In this document: positions 6,540-8,244 of the stretch, in pieces | Numbering within the stretch: the first letter of the stretch is position 1 | Layout: each line of letters starts with the position of its first letter | Origin: Bacteroidales bacterium | GTDB lineage: Bacteria; Bacteroidota; Bacteroidia; Bacteroidales; JAADJA01 | Assembly: GCA_029934735.1 (NCBI GenBank) | Contig: JAOZLR010000101.1 | Coordinates: 1 to 8,244, forward strand | DNA: 8,244 bases | Reading direction: 5' to 3' | Notes under the pieces: model-generated | Database searches by the model: none | The model's input: the letters and a program-made list of their open reading frames with translations, nothing else | Told to the model about the DNA's origin: nothing | Program-made: the position numbers and the translations under genes

Positions 6540-8159
6540 ATGAAAAAGCTCATTTCAATTATCACAGTTCTTTTGCCGATATTCGTATATTCATACACAG
6601 GAGAGGTTCTCAAATCGTTTGACATTCCTGGTCACTTTCCTACAGGAATGACATTTGACGGAAAAAATATCTGGCTTGCTGATTACAAAACCGACAAACT
6701 TTACAGTATTGACCCTAAGACGGGAAAAGTCGTCCGCAGCATTCCCGCACCTGCCTACTGGCCTGAAGGACTTGCCTGGGATGGTGAAGCATTATGGAAT
6801 GCTGACATCAAAGGAGGTATTCCCTTGTCGGAAAACTACGACGGTAAAATCTACCGCATCAACCCAAAGGACGGAACTATCTTAAAAACCATACAGGCTC
6901 CATCCTATTCACCACGCGGGTTAACCTGGGACGGAAAATATCTGTGGTGTGTTGATGATGCATCGGACCAGGTTATACAGTTCAGTCCTGAAGACGGCAC
7001 AACGATTAAATCATTTCGTTCTCCCTCCTCAAATCCAATGGGTATCACATTTGACGGCAAATACCTTTGGATTTCAGATCGAAGTAAAGATAAAATCTAT
7101 ATGGTTGACCCTGACAACGGAATGGTAATAATTATTACTGAAGCACCGGGAGAATACACACGTGGAATGTGCTACGATGGTGAAACAATTTGGGCAGTTG
7201 ACTACCAGCGCGACAAGCTTTTTAAATTAAAGATTCGTGATGGACAGAAGTTCAGGGCATTTAATTCCCATACCTCTGAAATTACAATTACAGACCAGAT
7301 AACAAACTTCGGCCCAGGCAAAATCCTCAGTGCAGATGTCCATATTGCTATCCCAAAAGATCGTCCCAATCAAAGCATTATTAAGACTCCAACATACAAA
7401 CCTAAATCGCCTGAGATTGTTACGGACAAATGGGGACAACAGACTGCTCATTTCCATTTTAAGAATGTGGAAGCAGGAAAAAATGTTGAGGGACAGATGG
7501 TTTTGAAAGCAAAAATAAGTGAGGTGAGATATTTTATCTATCCCGAAGATGTTGGAACTCTTGCTGATATTCCTCAAGAGATAAAAGATAAGTATCTTGA
7601 AAATAATGAAAAATACAATTTTGATCATCCCGTAATTCAGAATGCAGTTAAAGAGGCTATTGGGGATGAAACAAATTCCTATCTGATTTTCAGGGGTATT
7701 TTCAACTATCTTATCGGCAATATGTATTATGAGATGACTGGCGGCTGGAACACAGCACCAACTGTTTTGGCACGAGGGAATGGTTCATGCTCCGAATATT
7801 CATTTGTTTATATTGCGATGTGTCGTGCTGCCGGGTTGCCTGCAAGATATGTCGGGTCAGTTGTCGTTAGAGGTGATTATGCCTGTATTGATGATGTTTT
7901 TCATCGCTGGGTCGAAGTTTACCTGCCAAACTACGGCTGGGTTCCTATTGACCCATCAGGTGGTGATCAGGAGTGGCCGGGAAATCAGGCTAACTATATT
8001 GGCCATCTTGCTAATCGCTACCTTATAACAACTGAAGGTGGTGGTGGCTCTGAAACCATGGAGTGGACATACAACAGCAATGACTTCTGGACTACAGAGC
8101 CTAAAACTTACGTCGTATCAGACCGGTATGCTGAATGGGAGCCGGTGGAGAAGGATTGA
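6540..8159 (+). CDS. Exported beta-propeller/transglutaminase-like protein
   Basis: The 539-residue product starts with a signal peptide (MKKLISIITVLLPIFVYS, cleavage near residue 18) and is probably periplasmic or secreted; no lipobox or T9SS tail is seen. Residues about 22-244 hold five repeats of about 42 residues with the pattern P.G..(W/F)DG..(L/I)W..D...D.(I/L)Y..(D/N)P..G. These are propeller blades of the NHL/SMP-30/Vgb-like sort; repeat 2 has an insertion (GGIPLSENY). A beta-sandwich region (about 247-345) leads into the transglutaminase-like core, with Cys417 in GNGSCSEYS, His455 in DVFHRWVEV and Asp471 in WVPIDPS, the complete Cys-His-Asp triad. In bacteria such domains usually act as proteases or amide hydrolases rather than crosslinkers, so a peptidase or peptidoglycan-related role is possible but unproved. 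It is divergent from the phosphorylase across 105 bp with no clear plus-strand promoter. Its stop codon merges into a tandem repeat. Confidence 0.88.
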   Translation: MKKLISIITVLLPIFVYSYTGEVLKSFDIPGHFPTGMTFDGKNIWLADYKTDKLYSIDPKTGKVVRSIPAPAYWPEGLAWDGEALWNADIKGGIPLSENYDGKIYRINPKDGTILKTIQAPSYSPRGLTWDGKYLWCVDDASDQVIQFSPEDGTTIKSFRSPSSNPMGITFDGKYLWISDRSKDKIYMVDPDNGMVIIITEAPGEYTRGMCYDGETIWAVDYQRDKLFKLKIRDGQKFRAFNSHTSEITITDQITNFGPGKILSADVHIAIPKDRPNQSIIKTPTYKPKSPEIVTDKWGQQTAHFHFKNVEAGKNVEGQMVLKAKISEVRYFIYPEDVGTLADIPQEIKDKYLENNEKYNFDHPVIQNAVKEAIGDETNSYLIFRGIFNYLIGNMYYEMTGGWNTAPTVLARGNGSCSEYSFVYIAMCRAAGLPARYVGSVVVRGDYACIDDVFHRWVEVYLPNYGWVPIDPSGGDQEWPGNQANYIGHLANRYLITTEGGGGSETMEWTYNSNDFWTTEPKTYVVSDRYAEWEPVEKD

Positions 8160-8244
8160 TTTACGATTTACGATTTACGATTTACGATTTACGATTTACG
8201 AATACGATTTACGAATACGATTTACGAATACGATTTACGAATAC
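8158..8244 (+). repeat. Tandem repeat: GATTTAC x6, then alternating GAATAC/GATTTAC, continuing past the window
   Basis: Six perfect copies of GATTTAC run from 8158 to 8199. From 8200 to 8244 the pattern is GAATAC-GATTTAC, a 13-base unit repeated three times plus a final GAATAC. The first two bases of the array are the last two bases of the upstream TGA stop codon. Because the unit length is seven and it contains no stop in any plus frame, the array is open in all three forward frames. It has no inverted symmetry, so it is not a hairpin terminator, and it lacks spacers, so it is not a CRISPR array. Replication slippage explains its structure; any function is unknown. Confidence 0.95.

Noticed and set aside
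7227..7628. Minus-strand open frame of 133 codons
   Set aside because: Antisense shadow of the transglutaminase-like gene, with no recognisable domain.
8157..8244. Read-through or selenocysteine at the TGA of the transglutaminase-like gene
   Set aside because: The downstream frame is open only because it is a simple repeat; no structured element follows the TGA and the protein is complete without it.
8158..8244. CRISPR-like array
   Set aside because: Units of 6-7 bases without unique spacers are a microsatellite, not CRISPR repeats.

Overview
The window looks like a piece of a Bacteroidota (Bacteroidetes) chromosome. The strongest evidence is a secreted protein at 2682-4508 (minus strand) that ends in a type IX secretion (T9SS) sorting domain, a system confined to that phylum. 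The base composition is AT-rich, starts lack clear Shine-Dalgarno sequences, and two intergenic regions carry TAnnTTTG-like -7 boxes. Genus and habitat cannot be read from the sequence.

Layout. (1) 1-746, minus: 3'-truncated lipoprotein gene of the DUF4163/DUF3298 (RsiV/PdaC-like) type. (2) A 211-bp divergent intergenic region. (3) 958-1974, plus: exported trypsin-fold protein that keeps His and Asp of the catalytic triad but has lost the serine. (4) 2047-2637, plus: small class I SAM-dependent methyltransferase. (5) 2682-4508, minus, convergent with (4): seven-repeat FG-GAP/VCBS propeller, one FN3-like domain and a T9SS tail. (6) 4536-5507, minus: arsenite methyltransferase ArsM of the arsenosugar type. 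(7) 5616-6434, minus: purine nucleoside phosphorylase. (8) A 105-bp divergent intergenic region. (9) 6540-8159, plus: exported beta-propeller/transglutaminase-like protein. (10) 8158-8244: heptanucleotide tandem repeat that overlaps the preceding stop codon and runs off the window. No tRNA, rRNA, CRISPR array, insertion sequence or clear rho-independent terminator was seen, and no gene-free stretch exceeds 300 bp.

How the genes may work together. The three minus-strand genes (phosphorylase, then arsM, then the T9SS protein) run in one direction with gaps of 108 and 27 bp and may be one transcript. ArsM makes methylated arsenicals. In arsenosugar synthesis a radical-SAM enzyme (ArsS) then attaches a 5'-deoxyadenosyl group, and removal of the adenine would call for a nucleoside phosphorylase or hydrolase. 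The phosphorylase next to arsM has Asp where the 6-oxopurine enzymes have Asn, which is compatible with adenine nucleosides. No arsS lies in the window, so the arsenosugar reading is an inference. The other genes are mostly cell-envelope or exported proteins: an RsiV-like lipoprotein divergent from a serine-less trypsin-fold protein, and a secreted transglutaminase-like protein.
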